DNA of 64,000 nucleotides from an uncultured Parabacteroides sp. (GTDB lineage: Bacteria > Bacteroidota > Bacteroidia > Bacteroidales > Tannerellaceae), in the NCBI RefSeq assembly GCF_905196875.1, contig NZ_CAJJWO010000002.1:62001-126000 (forward strand). Direction: 5' to 3'. Of this stretch, positions 26,527-35,565 are shown piece by piece. The notes under the pieces were generated by a model, which did not search any database, was not told the origin of the DNA, and saw only the letters and a list, made by a program, of their open reading frames with translations. Within the stretch, counting starts at the first letter, position 1. Each line of letters begins with the position of its first letter. Made by a program: the position numbers and the translations under genes.

Positions 26527-28038
26527 ATGAAAAAAGTAATATATGCCATAAGCTTATTATTGTTCGCTGTTAATATTTCAGCGCAGGATATCAGTGTGAC
26601 ATCCTCCTGTCGGGATCTGGAAAAAGGATTTGAATGGGCCAAAGAAAAAGCCCGTTCCTTCGTTGTAACAGGTAAAAAGGGACCGGTTAATATTTCGGAT
26701 GTGAATGATGAATCGGAAATAGTCGACTACATACCTGCTTACTGGGCTGGTTATCCTTTACGTACTGCTTTTTATTCGCGTGATTTTTGCCATCAAATAG
26801 CGGGTGCACACCTGTTAGGACTGGAAGAAGAAAATTTTACAATGATGAAAGCCTTTGCTGCTTCGGCGAATGCTTCCAGAAAATGGTATCCTTTATGGGC
26901 CATAAACTTTGACGGATCGCCTTATTTGTTGGACTATAAAAATGACAATGATTTTGTGAGGGAGGTTCCTGCCACATTCGAATTGGTAGAAAAAGCCTAT
27001 AAATTATATTGTTGGACCGGTGATAAACGATATCTGGAAGATGAAACGTTATGGAATTATTATACCAGAGTTGTAACAGACTTTATCGCTTTGCATGATG
27101 GTAAAATACCGAACGGGATCGCTGAAGGTACTGGCGAAGGAAATATCTTTAAAGGCTCAGCAACGTTCAATGAGCAACGGGATGTTCCGTTGATTGAGGC
27201 AGGTGATGGAATTGCTTGTCAATACAGTGCTTTTGTAGCCTATGCCGAAATGGCTAAATTGCGTGGTATGACTAAGCTAGCTGATGAGTATTTAAAAAAA
27301 GCGGAAGATTTAAAGAGTTATTTTAATACGAAATGGGGAGTTGAAGGTACTGACTTGTATAATCGGGGATATGTTTCAAAAGATAAGCCGGTTGCAGGTT
27401 GGGGGAAAGAAAACTCATGGTTTATGCCAATGAAAGGCATTACGGATCCTTTTTCAGAAAGAACCGGAAAATATCTTGATTTCATCAGTATGCGTCTGGA
27501 CTCGAAAGAAGATATTCCTGATAACATAGAGGCTATATCTTATGTGCCGGAGGTATTCTTTTTGTATAACAGGAATGAACAGGGTTGGAAATGGATGAAG
27601 CATATATTGTCTACTATTGATCAGGAACATGCCGCAAGCAGTCTTACGGGAAAAAATGGGAATTATCCGGAGGTTTCTTATGTCCTGATCGCAAATATAG
27701 TAGAGAATCTGGCAGGCGTATCGGTTGAGGCTTCTCGTAATTATATATCGACTGCATCTCATTTACCACAGGAAGTAAATACATTGAGTGTGAAGAATAT
27801 AAAGATGGGCAATTCTCTGGTAGAAGTTTCACATGAAGAACAGAGTCTTTCATCTTTGTATTATGTGCAGGGAGATAAAACCTTGATCTGGGATGCTTGT
27901 TTTGCCGGTTCTTATGATTATGTACATGTGAATGGGAAAAAGCAGGCTTGTGGAAGTGTTGATATAATGGGAGTCAAATACTCCGTTTGTCAGTTGACAA
28001 TAGAACCTGGAGAGAAAAAAACTGTGTCAGTCAAGTAG
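26527..28038 (+). CDS. Secreted probable six-hairpin glycosidase, paralogue of 19707
   Basis: The 503-residue protein has an ordinary signal peptide (MKKVIYAISLLLFAVNISAQ) rather than a lipobox, so it is likely periplasmic. Its body matches the lipoprotein at 19707 across several blocks: YPLRTAFYSRDFCHQIAGAH, YKLYCWTGDKRYLEDETLW, YPEVSYVLIANIVENLAGV and NYISTASHLP. Helical repeats point to an (alpha/alpha)-barrel fold. Asp in YSRDFCHQ is shared with the paralogue and is a candidate catalytic residue. One copy on the surface and one in the periplasm would suit stepwise breakdown of one substrate. No clear promoter is seen in the 88 nt upstream apart from read-through past the terminator. Confidence 0.75.
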   Translation: MKKVIYAISLLLFAVNISAQDISVTSSCRDLEKGFEWAKEKARSFVVTGKKGPVNISDVNDESEIVDYIPAYWAGYPLRTAFYSRDFCHQIAGAHLLGLEEENFTMMKAFAASANASRKWYPLWAINFDGSPYLLDYKNDNDFVREVPATFELVEKAYKLYCWTGDKRYLEDETLWNYYTRVVTDFIALHDGKIPNGIAEGTGEGNIFKGSATFNEQRDVPLIEAGDGIACQYSAFVAYAEMAKLRGMTKLADEYLKKAEDLKSYFNTKWGVEGTDLYNRGYVSKDKPVAGWGKENSWFMPMKGITDPFSERTGKYLDFISMRLDSKEDIPDNIEAISYVPEVFFLYNRNEQGWKWMKHILSTIDQEHAASSLTGKNGNYPEVSYVLIANIVENLAGVSVEASRNYISTASHLPQEVNTLSVKNIKMGNSLVEVSHEEQSLSSLYYVQGDKTLIWDACFAGSYDYVHVNGKKQACGSVDIMGVKYSVCQLTIEPGEKKTVSVK

Positions 28039-28054
28039 TTTACATGCAAATTAG

Positions 28055-28062
28055 TATATTTG
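28055..28062 (+). promoter_or_regulatory. Candidate -7 box for the gene at 28106
   Basis: TATATTTG matches TAnnTTTG and lies 43 nt before the ATG. No convincing -33 box is seen at 19-21 nt, so confidence is modest. It would allow expression apart from the ECF-driven genes. Confidence 0.4.
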
Positions 28063-28105
28063 TTGAACTAATATTTATTCAATAGCCACATGTAAATCAA
28101 ATATC

Positions 28106-30109
28106 ATGAAGAAAATTCTTTTTATTACACTTTTCTGTCTGAACTTTGTTTGTACAGGAATGTTAACCGCTCAAAACCGCTGGTCGATTAACCCCGACGG
28201 AAGTATCTCGTGGGAAGTGAAAGACCGTATTCCTCATTACGACCATATTGAGATGAGCGGGTTGAAAGTATCGACTGTACTTCGTTACGGCGTGAATGCC
28301 GACGGCTCTTTCGCTTTGAATAAAAGCATGATCTGGCCAATGCTTCGGACGATCCCGAATGATACCCATGCCAGCCTGATGCGACGTTTTGCATGGAATG
28401 CATCCGATATGGTTTCTGTAAACGGACAATCCCTTTCCGGTGAGAAAGTAAGTAAGATCACACTGGATGGAAAAATGACCGTGGTAAGTACTGTCGAACT
28501 GCCGCGTAATGTGAAAGCAGAACTGACACGTGTCATCTTCCCGGCAGTCTCCAGCCCGGCTGTTTATGAAAAGTATATCCTTCGGAATACAGGCACATCG
28601 CCTTTGGCTGTGGAGATCCCCGAGTTGCATGCCGTGAGCCATACAGATCCGGCAAAAGGCGTGGATGGCAGTTATAAATTAGTATCGGAAATCATCGGAG
28701 CCACAACCAAGCAGCTTCAACCCAGAGAAGAGTTGGTCTTTTATGCTGCCCTTACTGGCTATAAAGAAGATGAGGTGGAATTGAAGCCAGATGTAGAGAA
28801 AGAGCTTCAGGCACGGAAAGACCTGATCGCCGGCTTTTGGAATAACCTGATACTGGAAACATCCGATCCCGTTGTAAATACGATGTTTGCCTTTGCCAAG
28901 ATACGTGGAGCGGAAAGTATCTACGATACCAAAGGCGGACTGATGCATGGTCCGGGCGGCGAGTCCTATTACGCAGCTATCTGGGCTAACGACCAGGCAG
29001 AATATATCAATCCGTTTTTCCCTTACCTGGGATACGAAGTCGGAAACGGTTCAGCTCTGAATTCATTCAAGCATTTCGCCCGTTTCATGAACCCGGAATA
29101 TGAAAAGATCCCCAGTTCTATTGTTGCAGAAGGACTGGATGTCTGGGGCGGAGCCGGTGATCGAGGCGATGCAGCAATGGTCGCTTACGGGGCTGCTCGT
29201 TATGCCCTGGCAAGAGGAGATAAGGCGGAAGCCGAAGAATTGTGGCCACTGATCGAATGGTGTCTGGAATACTGCCGTCGTAATCTGAACGACAAAGGCG
29301 TTGTGGCTTCCGATGCCGACGAACTGGAAGGTCGCTTTCCCGCCGGAAAAGCCAACCTCTGCACCTCTTCCTTATATTATGACGCATTGCGTTCAGCTTC
29401 TTATCTGGGTAAAGACCTGAAAAAGCCGTTCTCCGTATTGGCTGACTATGAGAAACAAGCGAAAGACCTTCGTAAGAATATGGAAGAGTATTTCGGTGCA
29501 GAAGTCGAAGGTTTCGACACCTATCAATATTACGAAGGTAACGACATCCTTCGTTCCTGGATCTGTATCCCGCTGACAGTCGGCATCAACGAACGTAAAG
29601 ACGGAACGATCGACGCCCTATTCTCACCCCGCTTATGGACAAAGAACGGGCTGTTGACCCAAGCCGGCAGTGAAACCTTCTGGGATCGTTCCACCCTCTA
29701 TGCCCTGCGTGGCGTATATGCCTGTGGCGAAACGGAGAAAGCTACCGAATACCTGAAATTCTATTCCAGTCAACGTCTTCTCGGCGACCATGTTCCATAC
29801 GCCATCGAAGCCTGGCCGGAAGGAAGCCAGCGTCACCTTTCGGCGGAGAGCGGATTGTATTGCCGTATCATCACAGAAGGAATATTCGGTATCCGTCCGA
29901 CCGGATTGAAATCCTTCACCTTCACTCCCCGCTTACCGGCAGAGTGGAACCAGATGAACCTGCGTAACATAAAAGCATTCAACTCTACATTCGATATCGA
30001 AGTAACCCGTGAAAACGGAAAGCAATCAGTAGCAGTCAAAGCCGGAGGTAAAACCCTCCTTCACAAAACATTCAAGGAAGGAGAAGTAATCTCCGTCAAA
30101 CTCCCCTGA
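28106..30109 (+). CDS. Secreted six-hairpin glycosidase-like protein
   Basis: The 667-residue protein starts with a signal peptide ending near MLTAQ. An N-terminal beta-sandwich-like part (about 25-240, SINPDGSISWEVKDRIPHYDHIEMSG onward) precedes an (alpha/alpha)6 barrel. The barrel segments GPGGESYYAAIWANDQAEYINPFFPYLG, EGLDVWGGAGDRGDAAMVAYGAARYALARGD and YYEGNDILRSWICIPL are in the style of clan GH-L/GH78-like enzymes. HVPYAIEAWPEGSQRHLSAESGLYCRIITEGIFGIRPT, then FTPRLPAEWNQMNL, is the usual closing beta-domain of such proteins. Asp in IWANDQAEY and Glu in EAWPEG are candidate acids. Its third codon positions look more GC-rich than in the upstream genes of the locus, hinting at a separate origin. 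The exact family is not assigned. Confidence 0.8.
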   Translation: MKKILFITLFCLNFVCTGMLTAQNRWSINPDGSISWEVKDRIPHYDHIEMSGLKVSTVLRYGVNADGSFALNKSMIWPMLRTIPNDTHASLMRRFAWNASDMVSVNGQSLSGEKVSKITLDGKMTVVSTVELPRNVKAELTRVIFPAVSSPAVYEKYILRNTGTSPLAVEIPELHAVSHTDPAKGVDGSYKLVSEIIGATTKQLQPREELVFYAALTGYKEDEVELKPDVEKELQARKDLIAGFWNNLILETSDPVVNTMFAFAKIRGAESIYDTKGGLMHGPGGESYYAAIWANDQAEYINPFFPYLGYEVGNGSALNSFKHFARFMNPEYEKIPSSIVAEGLDVWGGAGDRGDAAMVAYGAARYALARGDKAEAEELWPLIEWCLEYCRRNLNDKGVVASDADELEGRFPAGKANLCTSSLYYDALRSASYLGKDLKKPFSVLADYEKQAKDLRKNMEEYFGAEVEGFDTYQYYEGNDILRSWICIPLTVGINERKDGTIDALFSPRLWTKNGLLTQAGSETFWDRSTLYALRGVYACGETEKATEYLKFYSSQRLLGDHVPYAIEAWPEGSQRHLSAESGLYCRIITEGIFGIRPTGLKSFTFTPRLPAEWNQMNLRNIKAFNSTFDIEVTRENGKQSVAVKAGGKTLLHKTFKEGEVISVKLP

Positions 30110-30119
30110 TCTACTAATT

Positions 30120-30157
30120 CATCAGCCAGGCAGCTAAAAGAAAATACCTGGCTGGTG
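30120..30157 (+). terminator. Hairpin after the glycosidase-like gene
   Basis: CATCAGCCAGG (30120-30130) pairs with CCTGGCTGGTG (30147-30157) with one G-U pair, 11 nt past the stop. No T-run follows. It is probably a weak terminator. Confidence 0.5.
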
Positions 30158-30168
30158 AGTATAGTTTC

Positions 30169-30237
30169 GTATATTACGAGAATAGAGTATCACATATTAT
30201 GAGAATGAAATGTCATATATTGTGAGAATACAGTATC
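30169..30237. repeat. Three tandem 23-bp imperfect repeats
   Basis: Units at 30169-30191, 30192-30214 and 30215-30237 share the frame ATATT-R-Y-GAGAAT, then A-G/A-TATC or AATGTC. They lie in the 437-bp gap before rsmH. No spacer sequence separates the units, so this is not a CRISPR array. Such short tandem repeats can vary in copy number or act as iterated protein sites. Confidence 0.65.
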
Positions 30238-30252
30238 ATAATATATGATACT
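30232..30252 (+). terminator. Small AT-rich terminator-like hairpin
   Basis: AGTATCATA (30232-30240) pairs with TATGATACT (30244-30252) over a 3-nt loop and is followed by TTTTCACC counting the last stem base. It overlaps the third tandem repeat and could be the real end of upstream transcripts. Confidence 0.5.
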
Positions 30253-30299
30253 TTTCACCGACCAGCATAAAAAGCATCCAACATCCTTTCCACCCTCCT

Positions 30300-30389
30300 C
30301 AACAAAACGCGCAGCGTTTTTAGAAAGGCCTCAGCGAAGCCGGTGCAGCCTTGATCTTTTGCTTACTTTTCTATCAAGAGAAAAGTAAG
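30300..30389. repeat. REP-like intergenic element
   Basis: This stretch has the words CAGCGAAGCCGGTGCAGCC and a perfect 11-bp hairpin CTTACTTTTCT (30362-30372) with AGAAAAGTAAG (30379-30389). I recall similar elements scattered in Bacteroides and Parabacteroides intergenic regions. The remaining sequence up to the rsmH start shows no other gene and, notably, no mraZ. Confidence 0.5.
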
Positions 30390-30546
30390 ATAATTACCTG
30401 TTGATAACTTTTTTGTACTTTTCTTCTATATTTCTTGGAAGGTAATTTGATAAATGTTTAATTTTACCCGGAAATAGAGTAACGTGCCCGTTGCCAACGA
30501 AGTAGGTTGCTTTTGTTTAAGGGAAAGTTTAACGTGGAACACAAGA

Positions 30547-31464
30547 ATGGAAGAGAAAAATAGCTGCTATCACGTACCGGTAATGCTCGAAGAAAGCCTG
30601 AAAGGTCTGAATATTCAACAAGGGGGGGCTTATGTCGATGTGACCTTCGGTGGAGGAGGACATTCGCGCGAGATACTGAAACAGCTCGGTAACGAAGGAG
30701 AACTTTATGGATTCGATCAGGATGCCGATGCAGAACATAATATCCCTGCCGATCCCCGTTTTGTGTTTGTCAGGAGTAATTTCCGGTATTTGTATAATTT
30801 TATGCGTTATCACGGCGTTGCGGGAGAGGTAGACGGTCTGTTGGCCGACCTGGGAGTCTCTTCCCATCACTTCGACGACAAAGACCGTGGTTTCTCCTTT
30901 CGTTTCGACGGAGCACTGGATATGCGGATGAATACCCGTGCGGGACAGACGGCAGCCGATATACTGAATACCTATACCGAAGAGGCACTGGCAGATGTAT
31001 TCTACCTGTACGGCGAACTGAAGGTCGCACGTAAACTGGCCTCACTGATCGTCCGGACACGTGAGAATAAAAAGATAGAAACGATCGGTGACTTCCTGGA
31101 GTTGGTTAAACCCTTCACCGGAAAGGACAAAGAGAAGAAGTTTCTGGCACAGGCATTTCAGGCACTTCGTATCGAGGTGAACGATGAAATGCGTGCATTG
31201 AAAGAAATGCTGCAACAAACCCTGCAGGTGTTAAAACCCGACGGACGTTTGGTGGTAATCACTTACCACTCGTTGGAAGACAGGCTGGTAAAGAATTTCC
31301 TGAAAACAGGGAACTTTGAAGGAAAGAGCGAACAGGACTTTTTCGGAAATGTGCAAACGCCATTTCGTATGGTAAACAATAAAGTAATCGTGCCTTCCGA
31401 CGAGGAGATTGAAAGAAATCCCCGTTCAAGAAGTGCCAAACTGAGAATAGCGGAGAAGAAATGA
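30547..31464 (+). CDS. rsmH: 16S rRNA (cytosine-1402 N4)-methyltransferase RsmH
   Basis: The 305-residue SAM-dependent enzyme methylates C1402 in the decoding region of 16S rRNA. YHVPVMLEESL begins the fold, and VDVTFGGGGHSREIL (about 28-42) is the SAM-binding loop. DLGVSSHHFDDKDRGFSFRFDGALDMRM and TYHSLEDRLVKNFLK are diagnostic. I start at ATG 30547 (MEEKNSCYHVPV); an in-frame ATG at 30484 adds 21 residues with no family counterpart. The gene heads the dcw cluster here, a place normally shared with mraZ, which is absent just upstream. Confidence 0.95.
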   Translation: MEEKNSCYHVPVMLEESLKGLNIQQGGAYVDVTFGGGGHSREILKQLGNEGELYGFDQDADAEHNIPADPRFVFVRSNFRYLYNFMRYHGVAGEVDGLLADLGVSSHHFDDKDRGFSFRFDGALDMRMNTRAGQTAADILNTYTEEALADVFYLYGELKVARKLASLIVRTRENKKIETIGDFLELVKPFTGKDKEKKFLAQAFQALRIEVNDEMRALKEMLQQTLQVLKPDGRLVVITYHSLEDRLVKNFLKTGNFEGKSEQDFFGNVQTPFRMVNNKVIVPSDEEIERNPRSRSAKLRIAEKK

Positions 31465-31482
31465 ACGGAACAATGAAAAATG

Positions 31483-31533
31483 AATAATTAATAATGAATA
31501 ATGGGCTTCGCGTCTCTCTCGTTATTAATTATT
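31483..31533. repeat. AT-rich palindrome between rsmH and ftsL
   Basis: AATAATTAATAA (31483-31494) pairs with TTATTAATTATT (31522-31533), with a GC-containing loop (GGGCTTCGCGTCTCTC). It fills the 84-nt gap, one of the few gaps in the cluster. It may be a mobile REP-like insertion and might modulate read-through from rsmH to ftsL. Confidence 0.6.
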
Positions 31534-31548
31534 AATTAGCAAAGCGTT

Positions 31549-31905
31549 ATGGTGGAGGAAAAACAACAACGTAAAAAGTCAAAGAAAAAAGAGAAACGTC
31601 TTTCTCTTTTGTATGTGCTGGGCGGTGGTATCCTGAATGAGGATTTTATCGTTAAACACACACGGATGATCGTGCTTGTTGTGATAATGATATTCTTCTT
31701 TATCGGGAACCGTTACACCTGTATGCAAAAACTGCGTGAGATAGACCGTCTGCAACAACGCTTGCGTGACGTGCGCTTTGAAGCATTGTCTATTTCTTCG
31801 GAGCTGACAGGCAATAGCCGTCAGTCGCAAATAGAATTATTGATTGAAGAACAAGGTATTGAACTGGAAGGAGCCAAAACTCCGCCGTATGAATTACATA
31901 AATAA
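31549..31905 (+). CDS. ftsL: FtsL-like divisome protein
   Basis: The 118-residue single-pass membrane protein fits FtsL by position and layout. It has a very basic cytoplasmic N-terminus (RKKSKKKEKR), one transmembrane helix (about 40-57, MIVLVVIMIFFFIGNRY) and a periplasmic coiled-coil segment (KLREIDRLQQRLRDVRFEALSISSEL). FtsL-type proteins bridge FtsQ/FtsB and the FtsW-FtsI synthase during septation. Sequence conservation in the family is low, so the call rests mostly on context between rsmH and ftsI. The start follows closely after the upstream palindrome. The next gene begins 2 nt after its stop. Confidence 0.85.
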   Translation: MVEEKQQRKKSKKKEKRLSLLYVLGGGILNEDFIVKHTRMIVLVVIMIFFFIGNRYTCMQKLREIDRLQQRLRDVRFEALSISSELTGNSRQSQIELLIEEQGIELEGAKTPPYELHK

Positions 31906-31907
31906 GT

Positions 31908-34076
31908 ATGGCTGAAGAAATCGAACCAAATGAAGCTGCACCGAAAAGTAACCGGATATTATTCTGTTACTTTCTCGTTGTGTTATTATTGGGGCTTATC
32001 GCAGTAGGCATACTCCTGCGGACGTTTGATACAGCTTTCGTGGAAAAGGAAAAATGGGAGAAAGTGGCCGAAAGCCAGAAACGCCCGAACCGTCTGATAT
32101 TACCTGGACGCGGAAATATTTACTCTTCCGATGGAAAGTTGATGGCCACCAGTGTGCCTCGCTATTATACCTATATCGACTTCCGTGCCGACGGTCTTTC
32201 GGTCGATACCTTCCTGAATTCGAAGATAAACGGAGTGGATTCACTTTCGGTTTATTTATCTCGTAAGTTCAAGAACCGTACTCCGGCCGGGTATAAGGCA
32301 CACCTGCTTCGCGGACTGAAAAGCAAAAGCCGCCAGTATCCGGTGTACGAAGGCCGTGCTTCTTATACAGACCTGAAGGAAATGCGGAAATACCCGTTCC
32401 TGCGTTTGAGCCGGTATAAGAGCGGGTTTTATACAAAAGAAATGGTGCAACGCCAGAAACCTTTCGGAACGCTTGCTTCCCGTACGATCGGAGATATTTA
32501 CGGTGAAATAGAAGCAGGTGGTGTAACGAAAGGAAAGAACGGATTGGAGTTGCAATACGACTCGTTGCTTCGCGGTGAAGCTGGATTAAGTTCTGTCCGC
32601 CGTGTGGGTGGAGGCTGGACCAATGTGGTAGAGGTCGAACCTGTGGACGGAATGGATATCCGTACGACGATCGATATCAATATCCAGGATATCACAGAGA
32701 AGTCTCTGGTAGATATGTTGAAGAGGATCGATGCTGAGTCAGGTACTGCCGTTGTTATGGAAGTATCGACGGGCGAGATAAAAGCCATTACCAACATGGG
32801 ACGTATCCGCGAAGGGGCTTATGCCGAAACCAAGAACCATGCAGTTGCCGATGAGATAGAACCGGGTTCGACCTTTAAGGTAGCCTCTATGATGGTCGCT
32901 CTCGAAGATGGTATCTGTCAACCCAGTGATACTGTGGACGTAGGTAAAGGTGTATATATGTATAAAGGTGCCCGTATGACTGACCATAATATGAATAAGG
33001 GTGGTTACGGACGTATCTCTGCGGAACAGGCTATCTGGTATTCATCTAATATCGGAGTTGCCAAGATCATTCTGAAAGGATACGAAAAGAACCCGACCAA
33101 ATATGTGGAAGGACTTTATAAACTGGGACTGACTATTCCGTTGAACCTGGAGATCCCGGGAGCCGGACGTGCCAAGATACGTATGCCGAATGACACGACT
33201 TTATATTGGTCGAAGACTACGTTACCCTGGATGTCCTTCGGATATGAAACACAGATCCCGCCGATCTATACGCTGACCTTTTTCAACGCCATCGCGAATG
33301 GTGGAAAGATGGTTCGCCCGATGTTTACGAAAGAGATCATGCACAATGGGAAAACGGTGCAAAGCTTCTCGACAGAGGTGTTGAAGTCATCCATTTGTTC
33401 GGATAAAACGCTTGATATCATTAAGGAAATGTTGTTGGGCGTGGTCGAGCAGGGTACAGGTAAAGCCGTTCATTCGGATATCATCCGTATAGCCGGTAAA
33501 ACGGGTACGGCACAGATTGCAACAGGCGGTGTTTATCGTACGAGCGGACACCAGGTGGCTTTCTGCGGCTATTTTCCGGCCGACGAACCGAAGTATTCCT
33601 GTATCGTAGTGATCCGCCGTCCGCGTATCGGTTATCCGTCCGGTGGTACGATGTCGGGAGGCGTAGTGAAGGCAATTGCAGAAAAAGTATATGCCAGCCA
33701 CATGTCGTTCGATGTGCGGGATATGGAGCGCGACTCATTAGCCGTATTAATGCCGGCGGCGAAGAACGGAAACTTGGAAGCGCTTGAAAATGTACTGGGA
33801 AAACTGGACATAGATGCGAATACAGACAGTCTGGAAACAAAATGGGTAGTCACCAAACGTGAAGAAGGAGACGAAGAACTCCATCTGCGTGATTTGACGA
33901 TCCGTGAAGGATTAGTGCCGAGTGTGATCGGTATGGGAGCCAAAGATGCGGTTTACCTACTCGAGAGTGCCGGTTTGCGTGTCGCTCTGGATGGCATGGG
34001 CCGGGTTTCGGCCCAGTCGATGGGAGCAGGCACACGGATTGCCAAAGGACAAACCATAAGATTAACATTAAAATAA
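31908..34076 (+). CDS. ftsI: Penicillin-binding protein 3, division transpeptidase FtsI
   Basis: The 722-residue class B PBP cross-links septal peptidoglycan. A short cytoplasmic tail precedes one transmembrane helix (about 16-37). A dimerisation domain follows, then the transpeptidase with all three active-site motifs: S321-T-F-K324 (EPGSTFKVAS), S379-S-N381 and K531-T-G533 (AGKTGTAQ). A single PASTA domain closes the chain (about 663-722: EGLVPSVIGMGAKDAVYLLESAGL), usual in Bacteroidota FtsI but not in E. coli. It sits 2 nt after ftsL and 1 nt before murE, so translation is probably coupled. Confidence 0.96.
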   Translation: MAEEIEPNEAAPKSNRILFCYFLVVLLLGLIAVGILLRTFDTAFVEKEKWEKVAESQKRPNRLILPGRGNIYSSDGKLMATSVPRYYTYIDFRADGLSVDTFLNSKINGVDSLSVYLSRKFKNRTPAGYKAHLLRGLKSKSRQYPVYEGRASYTDLKEMRKYPFLRLSRYKSGFYTKEMVQRQKPFGTLASRTIGDIYGEIEAGGVTKGKNGLELQYDSLLRGEAGLSSVRRVGGGWTNVVEVEPVDGMDIRTTIDINIQDITEKSLVDMLKRIDAESGTAVVMEVSTGEIKAITNMGRIREGAYAETKNHAVADEIEPGSTFKVASMMVALEDGICQPSDTVDVGKGVYMYKGARMTDHNMNKGGYGRISAEQAIWYSSNIGVAKIILKGYEKNPTKYVEGLYKLGLTIPLNLEIPGAGRAKIRMPNDTTLYWSKTTLPWMSFGYETQIPPIYTLTFFNAIANGGKMVRPMFTKEIMHNGKTVQSFSTEVLKSSICSDKTLDIIKEMLLGVVEQGTGKAVHSDIIRIAGKTGTAQIATGGVYRTSGHQVAFCGYFPADEPKYSCIVVIRRPRIGYPSGGTMSGGVVKAIAEKVYASHMSFDVRDMERDSLAVLMPAAKNGNLEALENVLGKLDIDANTDSLETKWVVTKREEGDEELHLRDLTIREGLVPSVIGMGAKDAVYLLESAGLRVALDGMGRVSAQSMGAGTRIAKGQTIRLTLK

Positions 34077-34077
34077 T

Positions 34078-35559
34078 ATGGAACTGAAGAATTTGATTCA
34101 TACGTTGGATGTACTGGAAACAGTCGGAGCGGATCATGTAAAGATTACAGGCATCCAGTCTGATTCCCGCAAGGTGGAAGATGGCTTTATGTTCGTAGCG
34201 GTAAGAGGTACGGCAGTCGATGGACATGCCTATATTGACGGTGCCATAGCAAAAGGTGCTGTTGCGATCGTCTGCGAGGAAATCCCATCCCTTTCGGAAG
34301 GAAAGGAAATTTCTTCCGGGAGAAAAGTTGTTTTCATCCGGGTGAAAGATTCGGCGGACGCTTTAGGCAAACTGGTATCGGCCTGGTATGACAATCCTTC
34401 GGACAAGCTGACGCTGGTCGGCGTTACCGGGACGAATGGGAAGACAACCATCGCAACCTTATTGTATGAAATGTTCCGTAAGATGGGACATAAAGTTGGC
34501 CTGATCTCCACCGTATGTAATTATATCGACGGCGAAGCGATCCCGACGGAGCATACGACGCCAGACCCGATCACCCTCCATAGCCTGATGGCACAAATGG
34601 TGGAAGCCGGATGTGAGTATGCCTTTATGGAAGTCAGTTCCCATTCAATCGATCAGAAACGTATCAGCGGCTTGTCGTTCGACGGTGGTATCTTTACCAA
34701 CCTGACGCGCGACCATCTGGATTATCATAAAACGGTAGAGAACTACCTGAAAGCAAAGAAGAAATTCTTTGATGATCTGCCTGCGGATGCTTTTGCACTG
34801 ACCAATGCCGATGATAAATCAGGTCTGGTCATGCTCCAGAATACAGCGGCAAAGAAGCTGACCTATTCACTCCGTACCCTGGCTGATTTCAAAGGAAAGA
34901 TACTGGAGTCGCATTTTGAGGGAACAGAAATGATCATTAACGGTCGTGAAGTAGTCGTTCATTTTGTGGGACGTTTCAATGCCTACAACCTGTTGGCTGT
35001 TTACGGTGCGGCTGTTTCACTGGGGAAAGATCCGGAAGAAACGCTGATCGTATTGAGCACGCTGCATTCGGTATCCGGCCGTTTCGAAACAATACAGTCG
35101 CCGTTGGGATATACGGCCATTGTCGATTACGCCCATACGCCGGATGCTTTGACAAACGTGCTGAACGGTATTGGAGAAGTGCTCGATGGAAGAGGCCGGA
35201 TCATCACTGTTGTCGGTGCCGGCGGAAACCGTGATAAGGGGAAACGCCCGTTGATGGCAAAAGAGGCGGCGAAGCTGAGCGACCAGGTGATCCTGACTTC
35301 CGATAATCCCCGTTTTGAAGAACCGGACGAGATTATTCAGGATATGGTGGCCGGGCTAAGTCATTCGGATATGGAACGTACGCTTTGTATTACCGATCGT
35401 ACACAGGCTATCAAGACAGCCACTATGCTGGCTAAGAAAGGCGATGTGATCCTTGTGGCCGGTAAAGGCCATGAAGATTATCAGGATGTGAAGGGCGTGA
35501 AACATCATTTTGACGACCGTGAGAAGTTACGGGAAATATTTGCAACACAACAACAATAA
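34078..35559 (+). CDS. murE: UDP-MurNAc-L-Ala-D-Glu:meso-diaminopimelate ligase MurE
   Basis: The 493-residue cytoplasmic Mur ligase adds the third residue of the stem peptide. The ATP-binding motif GVTGTNGKTT lies at about 115-124, and the substrate blocks HTTPDPITLH and MEVSSHSIDQKR follow. VDYAHTPDALTNVL opens the C-terminal domain. The DNPR motif (TSDNPRFEEPDE, near residue 405) is the signature of ligases that choose meso-diaminopimelate rather than lysine, so the peptidoglycan is of the mDAP type. It lies 1 nt after ftsI and 6 nt before mraY. Confidence 0.96.
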   Translation: MELKNLIHTLDVLETVGADHVKITGIQSDSRKVEDGFMFVAVRGTAVDGHAYIDGAIAKGAVAIVCEEIPSLSEGKEISSGRKVVFIRVKDSADALGKLVSAWYDNPSDKLTLVGVTGTNGKTTIATLLYEMFRKMGHKVGLISTVCNYIDGEAIPTEHTTPDPITLHSLMAQMVEAGCEYAFMEVSSHSIDQKRISGLSFDGGIFTNLTRDHLDYHKTVENYLKAKKKFFDDLPADAFALTNADDKSGLVMLQNTAAKKLTYSLRTLADFKGKILESHFEGTEMIINGREVVVHFVGRFNAYNLLAVYGAAVSLGKDPEETLIVLSTLHSVSGRFETIQSPLGYTAIVDYAHTPDALTNVLNGIGEVLDGRGRIITVVGAGGNRDKGKRPLMAKEAAKLSDQVILTSDNPRFEEPDEIIQDMVAGLSHSDMERTLCITDRTQAIKTATMLAKKGDVILVAGKGHEDYQDVKGVKHHFDDREKLREIFATQQQ

Positions 35560-35565
35560 AACGAC

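Noticed and set aside
30169..30237. Possible CRISPR array
   Set aside because: Three 23-bp units are directly abutting and imperfect, with no unique spacers and no cas genes in the window.
30484..30546. Extended rsmH start, or a remnant of mraZ
   Set aside because: The 21 added residues (MPVANEVGCFCLRES and on) fit neither RsmH N-termini nor the MraZ fold, and 437 bp is too short to hold mraZ.
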